This document shows positions 52,014 through 62,394 of a stretch of 64,000 nucleotides of DNA, piece after piece. The DNA comes from JAHEGP01 sp963792875 (GTDB taxonomy: Bacteria > Pseudomonadota > Gammaproteobacteria > Pseudomonadales > JAHEGP01), in contig CAWBXV010000006.1 in the NCBI GenBank assembly GCA_963792875.1, forward strand, positions 186,001 to 250,000, written 5' to 3'. Below the pieces are notes generated by a model. The model was not told the origin of the DNA. It searched no databases and was given only the letters and a program-made list of their open reading frames with translations. A program made the position numbers and the translations under genes. Each line of letters starts with the position of its first letter. Position 1 is the first letter of the stretch.

Positions 52014-53192
52014 ATGCTAAAGAATACACCCCGCCGCGAGTTCTCGGTACTGATCAGCGGTCGCAACGCAAAGGGCTGGACAGGATGGTCCGTACCATCG
52101 AGGTCGTGCGAGGTCGCAAAGGACCGACCATGTCCGCAACGGCCACAGCGATCCCCTGCACGGCAGCGAGACGCTGCCGGATCTGCTGATCCTCTGGATT
52201 GGCGAGCAGTGGCGGACCTGCGAGCTTGAGGCGCTCGATCCAAGAGTCGGCCTGCAGTCATCGTCGTCGGGGATGTCATCGACAAGGACGCCATGCGCAT
52301 GGCCATGAAAGTCGGCGCCATCGATTACCTACGCCGGCTTTCGATCTGCCGGAGATCAGCGCAGTGCGGATTGACCAGCTGCGGGAAAAACAGGCTGCGG
52401 CATCAGTTCACCGTGTCGGTGATCAATGCCAAGGGGGGCTCGGGCGGTTCCATGATCGTCAGCAATCTGGCCCATGGCACTGTGGGATCCTGGAGCAGAA
52501 GGTGGCTTTGGTCGAGCCGATCTGCAGTTTGGCAGTCTGTCGCATTACTTCGATTTGGAGCCCAAATACGGGATGGTCGAAGTGCTGCAGAATATTTACG
52601 AGCTCGACCAGGTGGCTCTCGAGGGCTACATGCTCAAGCACAGTTCGGGCCTCAAAATGCTCGATGTCAAGCCCGGCTCGAACCCCGGACGAGTGCCTGA
52701 GTGCAGGGCAAATAGATGCGCTGCTTGATCTGCTGATCAGCGAATACGGACAGGTCGTTGTCGATGTGCCCCGATCGCTGGGTTCGTTCAGCCGCTCGGT
52801 GCTGCTGAAGTCGGACAGGATCATCGTTGTCCTGCAGCAGAGTATCTCCCATCTGCGCGACGCCAAGCGCCTGCTGGACGTGCTGCGCAAGGACTGGGGT
52901 ATCGAGCAACGGCGCATCATGGTTGTGATCAATCGTTTCGACAAGCACGCGGACCTGGGGGTGAGCGACATCGCCAAGGCGGTCGGCCGGGAAGTCGCTG
53001 CACCATCCCCAATGCGTTCGCGCAGGTCAATGCGGCGGTCAACGAGGGTGTTCCGCTGTCACTGTTGGCAAGAAATCGGCGGTCAATCGGGCGATGCTGG
53101 AACTGGGCGAGCGGGTGCTCGGCCGGGAGGTCGGGCAGCCGACGGAACGCCGGCATCATGAGCGGATCCTGAAAAATCTGAAGGGAGCATAA
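52014..53192 (+). pseudogene. tadZ: TadZ/CpaE-type ATPase, broken by about 11 frame changes
   Basis: Fragments in all three phases join, in order, into a CpaE protein. MLKNTPRREFSVLISGR is the N-terminus, then a receiver-like domain (LPDLLILWIGEQW, VGDVIDKDAMRMAM, GAIDYL). The deviant Walker A is VINAKGGSGGSMIVSN, followed by DLQFGSLSHYFDL, VVVDVPRSLGS and VVINRFDKHADLGVSDIAKAV. The end is VLGREVGQ...LKNLKGA at 53190-53192. Phase changes lie near 52070, 52130, 52245, 52330, 52395, 52472, 52490, 52520, 52690, 52998 and 53069. No in-phase stop was seen. TadZ places the Tad machine at the pole. Confidence 0.75.
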
Positions 53193-53196
53193 AGCA

Positions 53197-54550
53197 ATGA
53201 AATTGCATTTGGACTCGGCCATAAAGCCAGGCCGGACGCGGCGATCAACGACCCAGGCGCCCAGGCGCGCAACGCCAGCGCCAAAGTGGCGCGCTACAAG
53301 GAAGAAATTCATAAGCGCCTGTTCGAGGTGGTCGATCTGGTGCGCATCAACACCCTGGAAGAGGCGATGCCAGGCGCCAGATAAGGCAGATCTGCCAGCA
53401 ACTGATCGATGAGTCCTCGCTGCCGATCAGTATCTCGGTGAGGGAGAAGGTCATCCAGCAGATCGAAGACGAAGTGATGGGGCTGGGGCCGTTGGAGCCC
53501 TTGCTCGAGGAACCCGGCATCGCGGATATTCTGGTCAATGGCTTTGACTCGGTCTATATCGAGAGAGGTGGCAAGCTCGAACGGGCGGACTGTCGTTTTG
53601 ACAGCGAGCAGCATCTGCGCAATGTCATCGATCGCATCGTTACCCGGGTCGGTCGCCGCATCGACGAGTCCTCACCGATGGTCGATGCCAGATTGCAGGA
53701 CGGCTCGCGGGTCAACGTGATCATACCGCCCCTGGCGATCGATGGCGCCGCCATGTCCATCCGGCGCTTTACCGTCAAGAAGCTTTCGATAGAGGAATTG
53801 ATCGAGGGTGGCTCGATCTCGGCGGAGGCGGCGAAGTTTCTGCAGTGTGCTGTCGAGGGACGGCTCAATATCATCGTGTCCGGTGGCACCGGCTCGGGCA
53901 AGACCACGCTGCTGAACGTGCTGTCGGGTTTCATCCCGGAAGACAACAGGGTGATCACCATAGAGGATTCTGCCGAGCTGCAGATGCAGCAGGAGCATGT
54001 CGTCCGCCTGGAGACGCGCCCGCCCAATATCGAGGGGCGTGGAGAAGTGAATCAGCAGAAGCTCGTCATCAACGCCCTGCGGATGCGCCCCGACCGCATC
54101 GTCATCGGCGAGGTGCGCGGCGGCGAAGCGTTCGACATGCTGCAGGCGATGAATACCGGCCACGACGGCTCGTTGACCACGATCCACGCCAACACCCCTC
54201 GCGACGCGCTGACCAGAATCGAGAACATGGTGAGCATGGCGGGGGTGGATCTGCCCGCCAAGACGGTGCGCCGGCAGATCGTGTCGGCCGTGAATATCAT
54301 CGTGCAGATACAGCGCCTGGAAGACGGCAAGCGCAAGGTGGTCAGTATTCAGGAAATCAATGGCATGGAAGGCGAAATCATTACCATGTCTGAGCTGTTC
54401 CGCTTCGAGAGAAGAGGCATCAAGGATGGCCAGGTCATCGGCGCCTTCAATGCCACCGGCTTGATTCCGGACTGTTTTGGCCACCTGGAGCAGCGCGGCA
54501 CCGATATCTCCATGGCTATCTTCCAGCCCACGGCGGAGCGTGGTCGGTGA
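53197..54550 (+). pseudogene. cpaF: Tad secretion ATPase TadA/CpaF, two frameshifts near the start
   Basis: The main block from 53438 is intact: GSGKTTLLN Walker A, PDRIVIGEVRGGEAF Walker B/Asp box, and HDGSLTTIHANTP His box, of the GspE/TadA family. It powers pilin assembly. The N-terminus is in other phases: MKLHLDSA (53197, after AAGGGAG), then RYKEEIHKRLFEVVDLVRINTLEEA, then ICQQLIDESSLPISIS. Two base changes near 53225 and 53372 would restore one frame. The last bases overlap tadB (GTGA). Confidence 0.88.
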
Positions 54551-55522
54551 GCCAGAATACGGTACTTTTCCTCAGCCTGGTTTTTCTGGCAGCCTTCCTG
54601 TTAACCATCAGCCTGAGCACCTCCGTCTTTGGTGAGAACCGCCAGGCGCGCAAGCGCCTCCGGTCGCGCATCGGGGACCTGGCCGATGACGGCAATACGG
54701 CCGCGGTGGGCGCGATCAAGCTCCGCAAGGACAGTCTGGGCAGTCTCTCGCCGCTGGAGCGATCGCTGGAATCGCTGCCGATATTGGACGACCTGCAGTT
54801 GTTCATCAAGCAGTCCGGCAATAAGGTGCTGGCTTATCGGTTTGTGGCGCTTTCGATCGCTACGGGGCTGTTCGGCGCGATTTTTGCCTGGATTGCCGCG
54901 CACTCGGCATTGGTGATGTTTATGGGGTTGGTGGGCGGGGCCTCGATTCCGTATTTCAAGATTCGCCACGACCGCAATAAGCGCCTGGACCTCTTCGAGG
55001 AGCAGTTGCCGGATGCCATCGACGTGATGAAGCGGGCCCTGCAGGCCGGCTATCCCTTCAATGAGGCACTGCATCTGGTGCAGGACGAACTCGCCGACCC
55101 GATCGCCGAGGAGTTCGGTGAGACCTTCGCGGAGCTGACCTATGGCAGCGACCCGAAGCACGCGCTGCTCAACCTGTTGAACCGGGTGCCGAGCGTCAAC
55201 GTGATGGCGTTGGTCACGTCGATTCTGGTGCAGCGGGAGTCGGGCGGCAACCTGGTGGAGATACTGGCAAACTGAGTAAGCTTATCAGGGAGCGCTTCAA
55301 GTTCCACCGCAAGATCAAGACGCTGTCGGCGGAAGGCCGCATGTCGGCGTGGGTTCTGTGCATGGTGCCCTTCGTGCTGTTCGCCATTCTCTGGTTCACC
55401 GCGCGCGGTTATCTTGCCCCCTGTTTGAGGAGCCTGATGGCCACAAGTTGCTGCTCGGTGGCGCCATCGGCATGGTGGTCGGCATTTTCTGGATAAGCCG
55501 CCTCATCAGAATAGAGGTATAG
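54547..55522 (+). pseudogene. tadB: Tad inner-membrane protein TadB, two frameshifts near the end
   Basis: The GTG start at 54547 overlaps cpaF. The first 242 codons are a typical TadB: N-terminal helix, then helices at about 95-130, and the T2SF domain (LFEEQLPDAIDVMKRALQAGYPFNEAL). A stop at 55273 follows EILAN. Another phase continues LIRERFKFHRKIKTLSAEGRMSA and VPFVLFAILWF, then a third phase gives LFEEPDGHKLLLGGAIGMVVG to a TAG at 55520-55522. Missing bases near 55272 and in the C5 run near 55420 explain it. Confidence 0.85.
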
Positions 55523-55525
55523 GCG

Positions 55526-56512
55526 ATGAACTATTTCATCGAATTGCTTTCTCGATACATCGAGAACGAAGCACTGCTGCGCATGCTCTTCGTGTTGATG
55601 GTCGGTCTGGCCGCCTTCGCGGCGATCGCCAGCGTCATCATGATGGTCAGCGTGGTCTATAGCCCCATCCGGCGGCGCCTGGCGGGCATCGCCGGTGCCG
55701 ATTCGGAAACTGCTGAGAGAGGGCTACGCGACGCCCCGGAGTTGAGCAAGAAGAGCAGCGCGTTCTCGGAGGGGTTTGATGCGGTCGCGAAATACGTGAT
55801 GCCGCAGAGTGACAAGGAACGCCTTGGGGTCAAGGCACAACTGGTCAGGGCCGGCTTCCGGGATGAGGATGCCTTTCGGACATTCTACGCATTCAAGACA
55901 TTGCTGTGTCTGATTTTGGGCCTGGTCGCAACGCAGGTGCCCACGTTTTTTCCCGGCATCTCGGCCAACAAGGCGCTGGTCTCGATACTGGGTGCGGCTG
56001 CGGCCGGCCTGATCATACCCAACATGGTACTGGATTACCTGGAGTCGACGCGCATCAAGGCCATCCGTCGCGCATTTCCCGACGCGCTGGACTTGTTTGT
56101 GGTCTGCGTTGAATCCGGGCTCGGCCTGGCGGCGACGATTCAGCGGGTCGGCGTGGAGATGGATGTCAGCCACCCCGAGCTGGCGGAGGAGCTGGGCCTG
56201 GTAAACGCCGAGATGCGCCTGGGCGCGGACCGCATCACGGCGCTGAAAGGGCTGGCAACCCGCACCGGGCTGGATGAGATCAGGGGACTGGTCGCGCTGC
56301 TGGACCAGAGCGCGCGCTTCGGCACCGGCATCGCGGAGACCCTGCGGGTCTACGCCGAGGAGTTTCGCGACAAGCGTATGCAGGCCGCCGAAGAAATGGC
56401 CGCCAAAGTTGGAACAAAGCTCATATTCCCGCTAACTTTCTGTATATGGCCTTCATTCTTCGTCGTGGCTGTGGGGCCGGCGATTCTCAAAGTGATGGAG
56501 GCTTTCAGATAG
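55526..56512 (+). CDS. tadC: Tad inner-membrane protein TadC
   Basis: 328 residues, T2SF (GspF) domain protein. It has a membrane helix at about 20-45, a cytoplasmic part, and helices near 130-175 and at the C-terminus (FPLTFCIWPSFFVVAVGP). FPDALDLFVVCVESGLGLAATIQRV is the conserved T2SF motif. It partners TadB in the pilus platform. Three bases after the tadB stop, ATG 55526. No frame break, unlike its upstream neighbours. Confidence 0.94.
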   Translation: MNYFIELLSRYIENEALLRMLFVLMVGLAAFAAIASVIMMVSVVYSPIRRRLAGIAGADSETAERGLRDAPELSKKSSAFSEGFDAVAKYVMPQSDKERLGVKAQLVRAGFRDEDAFRTFYAFKTLLCLILGLVATQVPTFFPGISANKALVSILGAAAAGLIIPNMVLDYLESTRIKAIRRAFPDALDLFVVCVESGLGLAATIQRVGVEMDVSHPELAEELGLVNAEMRLGADRITALKGLATRTGLDEIRGLVALLDQSARFGTGIAETLRVYAEEFRDKRMQAAEEMAAKVGTKLIFPLTFCIWPSFFVVAVGPAILKVMEAFR

Positions 56513-56532
56513 TGAGCTAGTTGGGAGCGAAG

Positions 56533-57690
56533 ATGGCGGTTGGTGATAGAGCATTTGTGTCCTGCGTTTGTGACAGTTCTGGCGGCCGGTTGATGCATTG
56601 GTCGCTGCTGGGCGCTCTGGTCATCTGCGCGGGTTGTTCCAATATGCAGGTGAAGACGAGTTCCGACAGCGATTGGGTCTCCGATCATAAACTTTACGAT
56701 GGCGACAAAAAAAAGCTCTTCGTCGACAGTGAATTCGGCGGCAAACAGGGGGATGAGCCCCCCACCAAAGCGCAGTTGATCACTGATGGCGATGACGCAT
56801 GGGGTTCGGGCGACATTGAAAAGGCGCTGTTCGATTACCTGAGGGCGCTGAAACTGGATGATCAGGACAAGACGCTCTATTTCAAAATCGGCGCCATCCA
56901 CGAGTACCGTGGCAACGTTCGGTTGGCGGAGCTGGCCTATTCGAAAGCCATCGAGCTTGATCCGTCTTTTGGCCCCGCCATTGAGCGGCAGGGTACGATG
57001 CTGCTCAAGCAGCGCAAGTATGAGGCCGCCAAGCGGGCTTTTCTCCTGGCCATTGAACTCGATGAGCAGCGGCTGATCGAACAGGCGACGAAGGGCGAAG
57101 CGAGCGCATCACCGCAGCAGGTCGTTGGCACCACTGCTCTGGATGAACAGGCTCGGTCGCTGGTTGAAGAGGCCAGTGGCGCCACGAGGCGCTACGATCA
57201 CAGTTCGCCGTTTCAGGCCTACAATGGTCTTGGCATCATCTACGACATGGAGAGAAGCCACTCCATGGCTATCGAGGTCTACGATGTCGCGCGCAGGATC
57301 GCCCCGAGGGCAGCCTCGGTGTACAACAACATGGGCTATTCCTACTATCTGGCGGACCAAATGGCGCTGGCCGATCAGTACTTTCGCAAGGCCATCGCGC
57401 TGAATTCCGAGTACATCGCGGCGTGGCGGAATCTGGCCCTGGTCAATGTGCGCAAGGGGCGCTATCAGGAGGCCATTGACATCCTGGCGTCGCGGGTCGA
57501 TGAGGAGGCGTCTGCGTATAATACGGTGGGTTATCTGTGCATGCTCGACGGCAGGTACGAACTCGCGGAGCAATATTTCAACCGGGCGATAGAACTGTCG
57601 CCGGTATACTTCAAGGCAGCCAATGAGAACCTGAAAAGGAACCGCGAGCTGCGCTCGAAGGGGAGCATCGCCTCTGCCGCGTTACCGTAG
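56533..57690 (+). CDS. tadD: TadD-like TPR lipoprotein
   Basis: 385 residues from ATG 56533 (GGGAG 8 bases upstream). A lipobox (VICAGC) sits at about residue 36, so a start at ATG 56593 with a shorter signal is also possible. The mature protein has several TPRs (ALFDYLRALKLDDQDKTLYFKIG, LAELAYSKAIELDPSFGPA, AIDILASRVDEE). TadD-type lipoproteins assist secretin assembly. It is the last gene of the tad locus. 139 bases without features separate it from the convergent TPR operon. Confidence 0.9.
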   Translation: MAVGDRAFVSCVCDSSGGRLMHWSLLGALVICAGCSNMQVKTSSDSDWVSDHKLYDGDKKKLFVDSEFGGKQGDEPPTKAQLITDGDDAWGSGDIEKALFDYLRALKLDDQDKTLYFKIGAIHEYRGNVRLAELAYSKAIELDPSFGPAIERQGTMLLKQRKYEAAKRAFLLAIELDEQRLIEQATKGEASASPQQVVGTTALDEQARSLVEEASGATRRYDHSSPFQAYNGLGIIYDMERSHSMAIEVYDVARRIAPRAASVYNNMGYSYYLADQMALADQYFRKAIALNSEYIAAWRNLALVNVRKGRYQEAIDILASRVDEEASAYNTVGYLCMLDGRYELAEQYFNRAIELSPVYFKAANENLKRNRELRSKGSIASAALP

Positions 57691-57829
57691 CGGAGCAGGG
57701 CAGTCCAAGTCGTTGTCGCTGACGTCCCGAGGCAATTCGGGCGGGCGGAGAAACTTCCGGGTAGTGCTGCCCCGTGGGATATTCCGCTCCTGCGCGCTCA
57801 GGGTTCCGGGATGCAACTGATGCCAGCGG

Positions 57830-60640
57830 TCAATGGAGAGCCCGGCTGAACTCGATCACCCGCTCCTCCCTGCCATACCTCACCGGCATCAACGCGGCCA
57901 GATCAGCCAGACTCCTGCGAACCCATTCGTCGTAGACTCCGCGGGGTATCCTCTGGGCATTGATCTCGTGCAGGGCGATGGCCTTCTCTTCGAAGGGGTA
58001 TACCTGTTCCTCCAGGATCAGGTCGTATTGTTCCAGTTCGAGCGGGGTGAGTCGTGATGGCCGCTCCGAGTCCAGCAGTTCCTGGCCCAGTTGCCGGTAG
58101 ACGTCGCCCATGCGGTAGGTGGCCAGGGTGACGAACTCCTCGATGCCGTAACCCAGCAGGCGCTCGTAGGCGGTCAGGGCCTGCTTCATCGCCGCTTGCT
58201 TGCGCTCCAGGCTCGCCTTCAGTGGCAGCTTGAGGCGAATGCCCGAAAACTGCTGGTAGGCGTCATCCGCGAACACCGCTGCCGCCGCGGCGGCGAGGTA
58301 CTGGCAGCGCTCGCTCGGGGCGGGCTGCGGGTCGTCGAGCAGCGGCTTCAGCCAGCGGCGCCGTTCCTCTGCGCGGCCCGCCTGCTGGTGTATTTCGGCG
58401 ATCTGGTAACGGGCCTCGCAGACCCTATCGCGCTGCTGGGGGTACTGGTCGATATACTGCTGAAATGCCCCGATCGCGGCATCAGGCTGGCTCGCCCTCT
58501 GGTAGAGGGTGGCGGCCATATACAGGGATTCCTCGCGGACCTGGGCGTCGTCGCTGGAGCGGGCGATGCGCAGCAGCTGGTCCGCGGCCGGTTGCCACTT
58601 CTGCTGCTGCAGATAGACCTCGGACAGGCTGGCCGGGAGGCCCGCCGCCAGGGGGTGATCGGGAAACTCCCGCTGCAGCCGGGTCAGCAGCGCCTCGGCT
58701 TCCTGCCACTGCTCGTTTTGCACCAGTATGGCGGCCGCGTCGAACTGGCCCTGCACGGCGATGTCGGAGCCCGCGGCCACGGCGCCGATGCGCTGGAACT
58801 GCTCCGCCGAGGCCGCCAGATCGCCCGCCTGCAGCGATTGTTCGGCGCGCTGATAGACGCTTGCGGCGAGTCGGTCCCTGGTTGGCGCGCGCCGCTGATC
58901 GCCCTCTGGCAGCAGGGGCATGGCCGCCGCATAGGCCTGCTCGGCGCCGCGGAAGTCGCCGAGCTCGAACAGCGCCGCCCCCTGCACCAGCCGGCTGGCC
59001 AGCTGGGCATCGGTAGCGGCGGGGGGCAGGCGCCCCAGCGTGGAACCCGCGAGTTCCGCGGCCTCGGTATACGCGCCCAATGCCAGCAGCGTTTCAGACG
59101 CCTGCGCCAGCGCGGTGGGCACCCGGGCGTCGTCAGGGTAGAACTCGGCAAAGCGTACGATGCTGTCGATCATCCTGCGCTGCAGCTGTTCCGTCGCTTC
59201 AGCCGGGCCGGCGGCTGCGCTCAATTCGCCATAGGCTACGATCGCCGCGTAGGCCGCTTCGGCGCCGCGCTGCTCATCCCGCACTTCATAGGCGACGCGC
59301 TCGTAGGCTGCGATCGCGGCCATGCGGTCTGCCGATTCGTAGAGCGCCTCAGCGCCCAGAAACGTCATCTCGGGCACCAGGGGATCGGCTGGAAAGGTGT
59401 CGGCGAATTCTCCGTACCAGCGCGCGGCCTGACGGTAGGCCTGTGGCGCGGCCGCCTTGCTGGCTGGCTGGGCCTGCTTTGCCAGCGCCTGTGCGCGCGC
59501 GTGCTCGGATTGCGCCAGTTCCCGGAGGTACTCGTGCAGATGGGGCAGCACGGGCGCGCGCGCCGGCGCGCTGGACGCGTCCCAGAAGCGGCTGGTTATC
59601 CCGTAGCGCTCGACAAAGCGCTGTTTCGCCGCCAGGGCCAGGCTGGGAAAGCCGCCCTGCGCGTAGGCGGCGATGATGCGCAGGCTGAAGTCCAGCGCGA
59701 GATCGGAATCCGGGTATCGCTCGAGAAAAAAGCCATAAGTGCTGGCCGCGTCGCTGAAGCGTTGTTTGTCCAGATAGAGGTCGGCCAGCGCTGTGTAGAG
59801 CATGGGCAGGTACGTGCGACCTCCGGCGGCGCCAAAATGTTCGTCAATGGTCGCGGCACCGTCTTGCGAGTAGCTGATCAGCGCCAATACGCGCAGGCTG
59901 TCCTCCAGCAGCTCCTGGTCAGCGCGCGTCAGCTGTTCCGGCGTCCGGCCGTCTGCCAGCAGGTCGTCGACAATGCCGCCGAGCGAGGACAGCGCGTCCG
60001 CGTACTCCGCCAGTTTGAACTGGGCCCAGCCGCGCATATAGACGGCGTTGCGATAAAACGGGGTATCCTCCCCGGCGGCGATCGCCGCGCCGTAGGCGGC
60101 CTTTGCCTGGCGGTAGCGCTGCTGGCTGAACAGGATCTCCCCGCTGCGAAAATGCGCTTCGGCGCAGAGGGGAGAGCTGGGGCAGTATCGCGTCACGGCT
60201 TCCAGGCTGGCGAGCGCGTTGTCCGGTTCGCCGGCCAGCTCATAGGCCTTGGCGAGCCGGTAGTGGAGTCGATCGTTGTCGGGGTCTCCGGGGCGGTTCG
60301 CCAGCACTGCCTGGTATTGCGCTATCGCCCTTCGGTACAGGATCAGGTCCTGCTGGTCGACGGTCTGCGCGGTCTCGCCGCCGCGCATCTCCATGTCCGC
60401 GATGTGTTCGCGCAGCTGCTGCCGCACCTGGGGCTGATCGGCGACCTCGAGCGCCCGCTGCAGCTGGTCGGACGCCTGGGGCTGCGGTGGCCGCAGCGCT
60501 GGTGCCGCCTCAACGGCCGCGGCGCTGTCGAGGTCCGCCAGGGTGGGTTCCCTGGGGCCGGCGGGGGCGAGGCAGCCACTCAGGACGAGCGGCGGCATCA
60601 GCGCCGCGGCCATGCGCGACAAGATGTGGTGGCGAGGCAT
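57830..60640 (-). CDS. Large TPR lipoprotein, last gene of a three-gene operon
   Basis: 936 residues. A lipobox (LVLSGC, Cys23) is followed by a Pro/Ala/Gln-rich linker and at least 12-15 TPR-like helix pairs through about residue 880 (IAQYQAVLANRPGDPDNDRL; AKAYELAGEPDNALASLEAV; FLERYPDSDLALDFSLRI). YRMGDVYRQLGQELLDSERP lies near the end. It resembles BamD/YbgF-like and PilF-like TPR lipoproteins but is far longer. Its ATG (60640) shares one base with the upstream stop (TGATG), so it is coupled. Role: probably an envelope scaffold. Confidence 0.88.
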   Translation of the reverse strand: MPRHHILSRMAAALMPPLVLSGCLAPAGPREPTLADLDSAAAVEAAPALRPPQPQASDQLQRALEVADQPQVRQQLREHIADMEMRGGETAQTVDQQDLILYRRAIAQYQAVLANRPGDPDNDRLHYRLAKAYELAGEPDNALASLEAVTRYCPSSPLCAEAHFRSGEILFSQQRYRQAKAAYGAAIAAGEDTPFYRNAVYMRGWAQFKLAEYADALSSLGGIVDDLLADGRTPEQLTRADQELLEDSLRVLALISYSQDGAATIDEHFGAAGGRTYLPMLYTALADLYLDKQRFSDAASTYGFFLERYPDSDLALDFSLRIIAAYAQGGFPSLALAAKQRFVERYGITSRFWDASSAPARAPVLPHLHEYLRELAQSEHARAQALAKQAQPASKAAAPQAYRQAARWYGEFADTFPADPLVPEMTFLGAEALYESADRMAAIAAYERVAYEVRDEQRGAEAAYAAIVAYGELSAAAGPAEATEQLQRRMIDSIVRFAEFYPDDARVPTALAQASETLLALGAYTEAAELAGSTLGRLPPAATDAQLASRLVQGAALFELGDFRGAEQAYAAAMPLLPEGDQRRAPTRDRLAASVYQRAEQSLQAGDLAASAEQFQRIGAVAAGSDIAVQGQFDAAAILVQNEQWQEAEALLTRLQREFPDHPLAAGLPASLSEVYLQQQKWQPAADQLLRIARSSDDAQVREESLYMAATLYQRASQPDAAIGAFQQYIDQYPQQRDRVCEARYQIAEIHQQAGRAEERRRWLKPLLDDPQPAPSERCQYLAAAAAAVFADDAYQQFSGIRLKLPLKASLERKQAAMKQALTAYERLLGYGIEEFVTLATYRMGDVYRQLGQELLDSERPSRLTPLELEQYDLILEEQVYPFEEKAIALHEINAQRIPRGVYDEWVRRSLADLAALMPVRYGREERVIEFSRALH

Positions 60641-62394
60641 CAGCGGGCGGCCTCGACCGACAGGCGGGCAGCGGCGACCCGGGCGTGCAGCTGGTATTGC
60701 TTCAGCCGCGCCTGCTGTCGCGTCAGCTCGCCAAGCAGCAGGTCGCGCAGGGCCGCGTTGGTGCGCGACTCGCTTTGCGCAAGCCGGTGCAGTTGCAGCT
60801 GCAGGCGGGCTTCCAGCTGCGCCGTGCGTGCCTGGTAGCTGGCCGGCGGTGCCTCCGCGTCGGGTTGTGGCAACTGCAGCAGGGTCACCACAAAGCGCTC
60901 GCGCATGGCCAGGCCCGGGTCGAGCTCGCGCATCGGTCGAGTCGATGCTGCACCCTTACTGCCTGGGGCGGCGGCATCCGGCCGATCCGACCGCGGCGCG
61001 GCCTTGTTGCTGGCGGTCGCGCGCAGCCTTGCCGGCGGGACTGCTTCCAGAGCATCGAGCTGTTCAATGAAGCGCCTCGCTGTGTCGGTATCGAGGCTCG
61101 ACTGCTGCAGGGCGCCGATCCGCGCAAGGGCCTTGCGGTCTCTCGCCAGTCGAGAGCGCCACTCGCTCAGGCGCTCGCGCAGGCGCCCGAGGTCGTCGAG
61201 TTTCGTCAGATAGGATTGAAAGCGTGGGCCGCTGACGATCCCGACCAGGCTCTGCCACCAGGGCGCGTGCTGTTGTGCCGAGAGGATGTCCGGCAGCTGA
61301 TCGCCTCTGCGGATTTGAGCGGTCAGCGCGTCCAGGCGCTGGAGCTCGGCATCGAACGCCTTGTCGGCCAGCAGATACTGGGCGCTGGCCCGGCCGGCGT
61401 CGCCCATTTTCTCATAGGTGGAGGCCACCGCCAGCAGGGCGTCCTGCCCGGCCGGACTGCCGGCGCCCCGGCCGGACAGGTAGCGCCAGGGTACCAGCGC
61501 CTGGGGGTATCGGGCGGACTGAAAGCGGGCCAATCCGTAGCCCAGCAGGGCTTGATCGACCAGTGGGCTGCTCGTCCGAATCCGCTGGAAGCGGCTCTCC
61601 GCCCCTGCGTAGTCTTTGGTGCCGAGCATCCACCAGGCCGCGGCCAGCTGCGCTCTGTCGCGCAGCGCGGCCTGTTCGGGCTGGCCGTCGGGGTTGGCGA
61701 TCAGCTGGTCCAGCCAGAACAGCCCGCGTTCCGGGGCCTGCCGCTGAAGATACGCCGTGCCCAGATTGTAGATGCTGTACGCCTGCCAGGGGTCGCCCGG
61801 GGCGGGTTCGGCCAGCATCGCCTCTACCTGCGCCAGGTCGCCCGCGCGTATCGCCAGGTTGACCCGCAGGGCGTCCCGCTCCTGCCGCAAAGTCAGCGCC
61901 AGCGGCGTATCGCTGCGCTCGAAGCTGGCGGCAGCGTCGCCCCAGCGCTGGCGCCCGTAGTGCCGCTTGCCCAGGTAGAACCAGGCGGCGTTGACCGCCG
62001 CCGCCGGCGGCAGGTCGGAGGCGCCGCGACAGCGATGCAGGCAGATGGCGTTGCGCACGCTGTCGCGTTGCAGGGGTTTGGCCAGCTGATCGAGGGCGTC
62101 GGTCGCCGCCTTGGTCATATCGAAGCCGATGCTCGAGGCCGCCGTCAGAAAGATGGGCCGCGCGCCGACCAGTTGCCCGTGCTGACCGGCGACCGCCAGT
62201 TCGCTCAGGGCGGAAAAGTAATCGCCTTGATGATAGTCATACAGCGCAGTGCGGTAGGCCAGGTCGGCCGGGCTTGCCGGCAGTTGGCCGGCAGCGGCAG
62301 GGGCTGCGACCGCCGCCAGGGTGGCGGCTGCCAGGCTGACCCTTGCGGTGAGCAGGCGTCGCTGGCAGCGGGGGGGCATCGCCGCGGCTGTCAC
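60640..62394 (-). CDS. Exported TPR-type protein, middle gene of the operon
   Basis: 584 residues from GTG 62394, which overlaps the upstream stop (GTGA). A longer GTG at 62403 is possible. The signal peptide ends at about AAPAAAG. TPR-like repeats follow (TALYDYHQGDYFSALSELAVAG, VNAAWFYLGKRHYGRQRW, LDQLIANPDGQPEQAALRD, then a kinked Ala/Arg/Gln coiled-coil part to the end). It has four cysteines at most. No known family. It should work with the two neighbours outside the inner membrane. Confidence 0.85.
   Translation of the reverse strand: MTAAAMPPRCQRRLLTARVSLAAATLAAVAAPAAAGQLPASPADLAYRTALYDYHQGDYFSALSELAVAGQHGQLVGARPIFLTAASSIGFDMTKAATDALDQLAKPLQRDSVRNAICLHRCRGASDLPPAAAVNAAWFYLGKRHYGRQRWGDAAASFERSDTPLALTLRQERDALRVNLAIRAGDLAQVEAMLAEPAPGDPWQAYSIYNLGTAYLQRQAPERGLFWLDQLIANPDGQPEQAALRDRAQLAAAWWMLGTKDYAGAESRFQRIRTSSPLVDQALLGYGLARFQSARYPQALVPWRYLSGRGAGSPAGQDALLAVASTYEKMGDAGRASAQYLLADKAFDAELQRLDALTAQIRRGDQLPDILSAQQHAPWWQSLVGIVSGPRFQSYLTKLDDLGRLRERLSEWRSRLARDRKALARIGALQQSSLDTDTARRFIEQLDALEAVPPARLRATASNKAAPRSDRPDAAAPGSKGAASTRPMRELDPGLAMRERFVVTLLQLPQPDAEAPPASYQARTAQLEARLQLQLHRLAQSESRTNAALRDLLLGELTRQQARLKQYQLHARVAAARLSVEAAR

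Noticed and set aside
52014..53192. Programmed frameshifting in tadZ
   Set aside because: About eleven shifts in both directions without shared slippery motifs cannot be programmed.
58091..60838. 915-codon open frame on the plus strand
   Set aside because: Antisense to the 936-residue TPR lipoprotein, which has a lipobox and regular helix repeats. High GC at third positions creates such long shadows.
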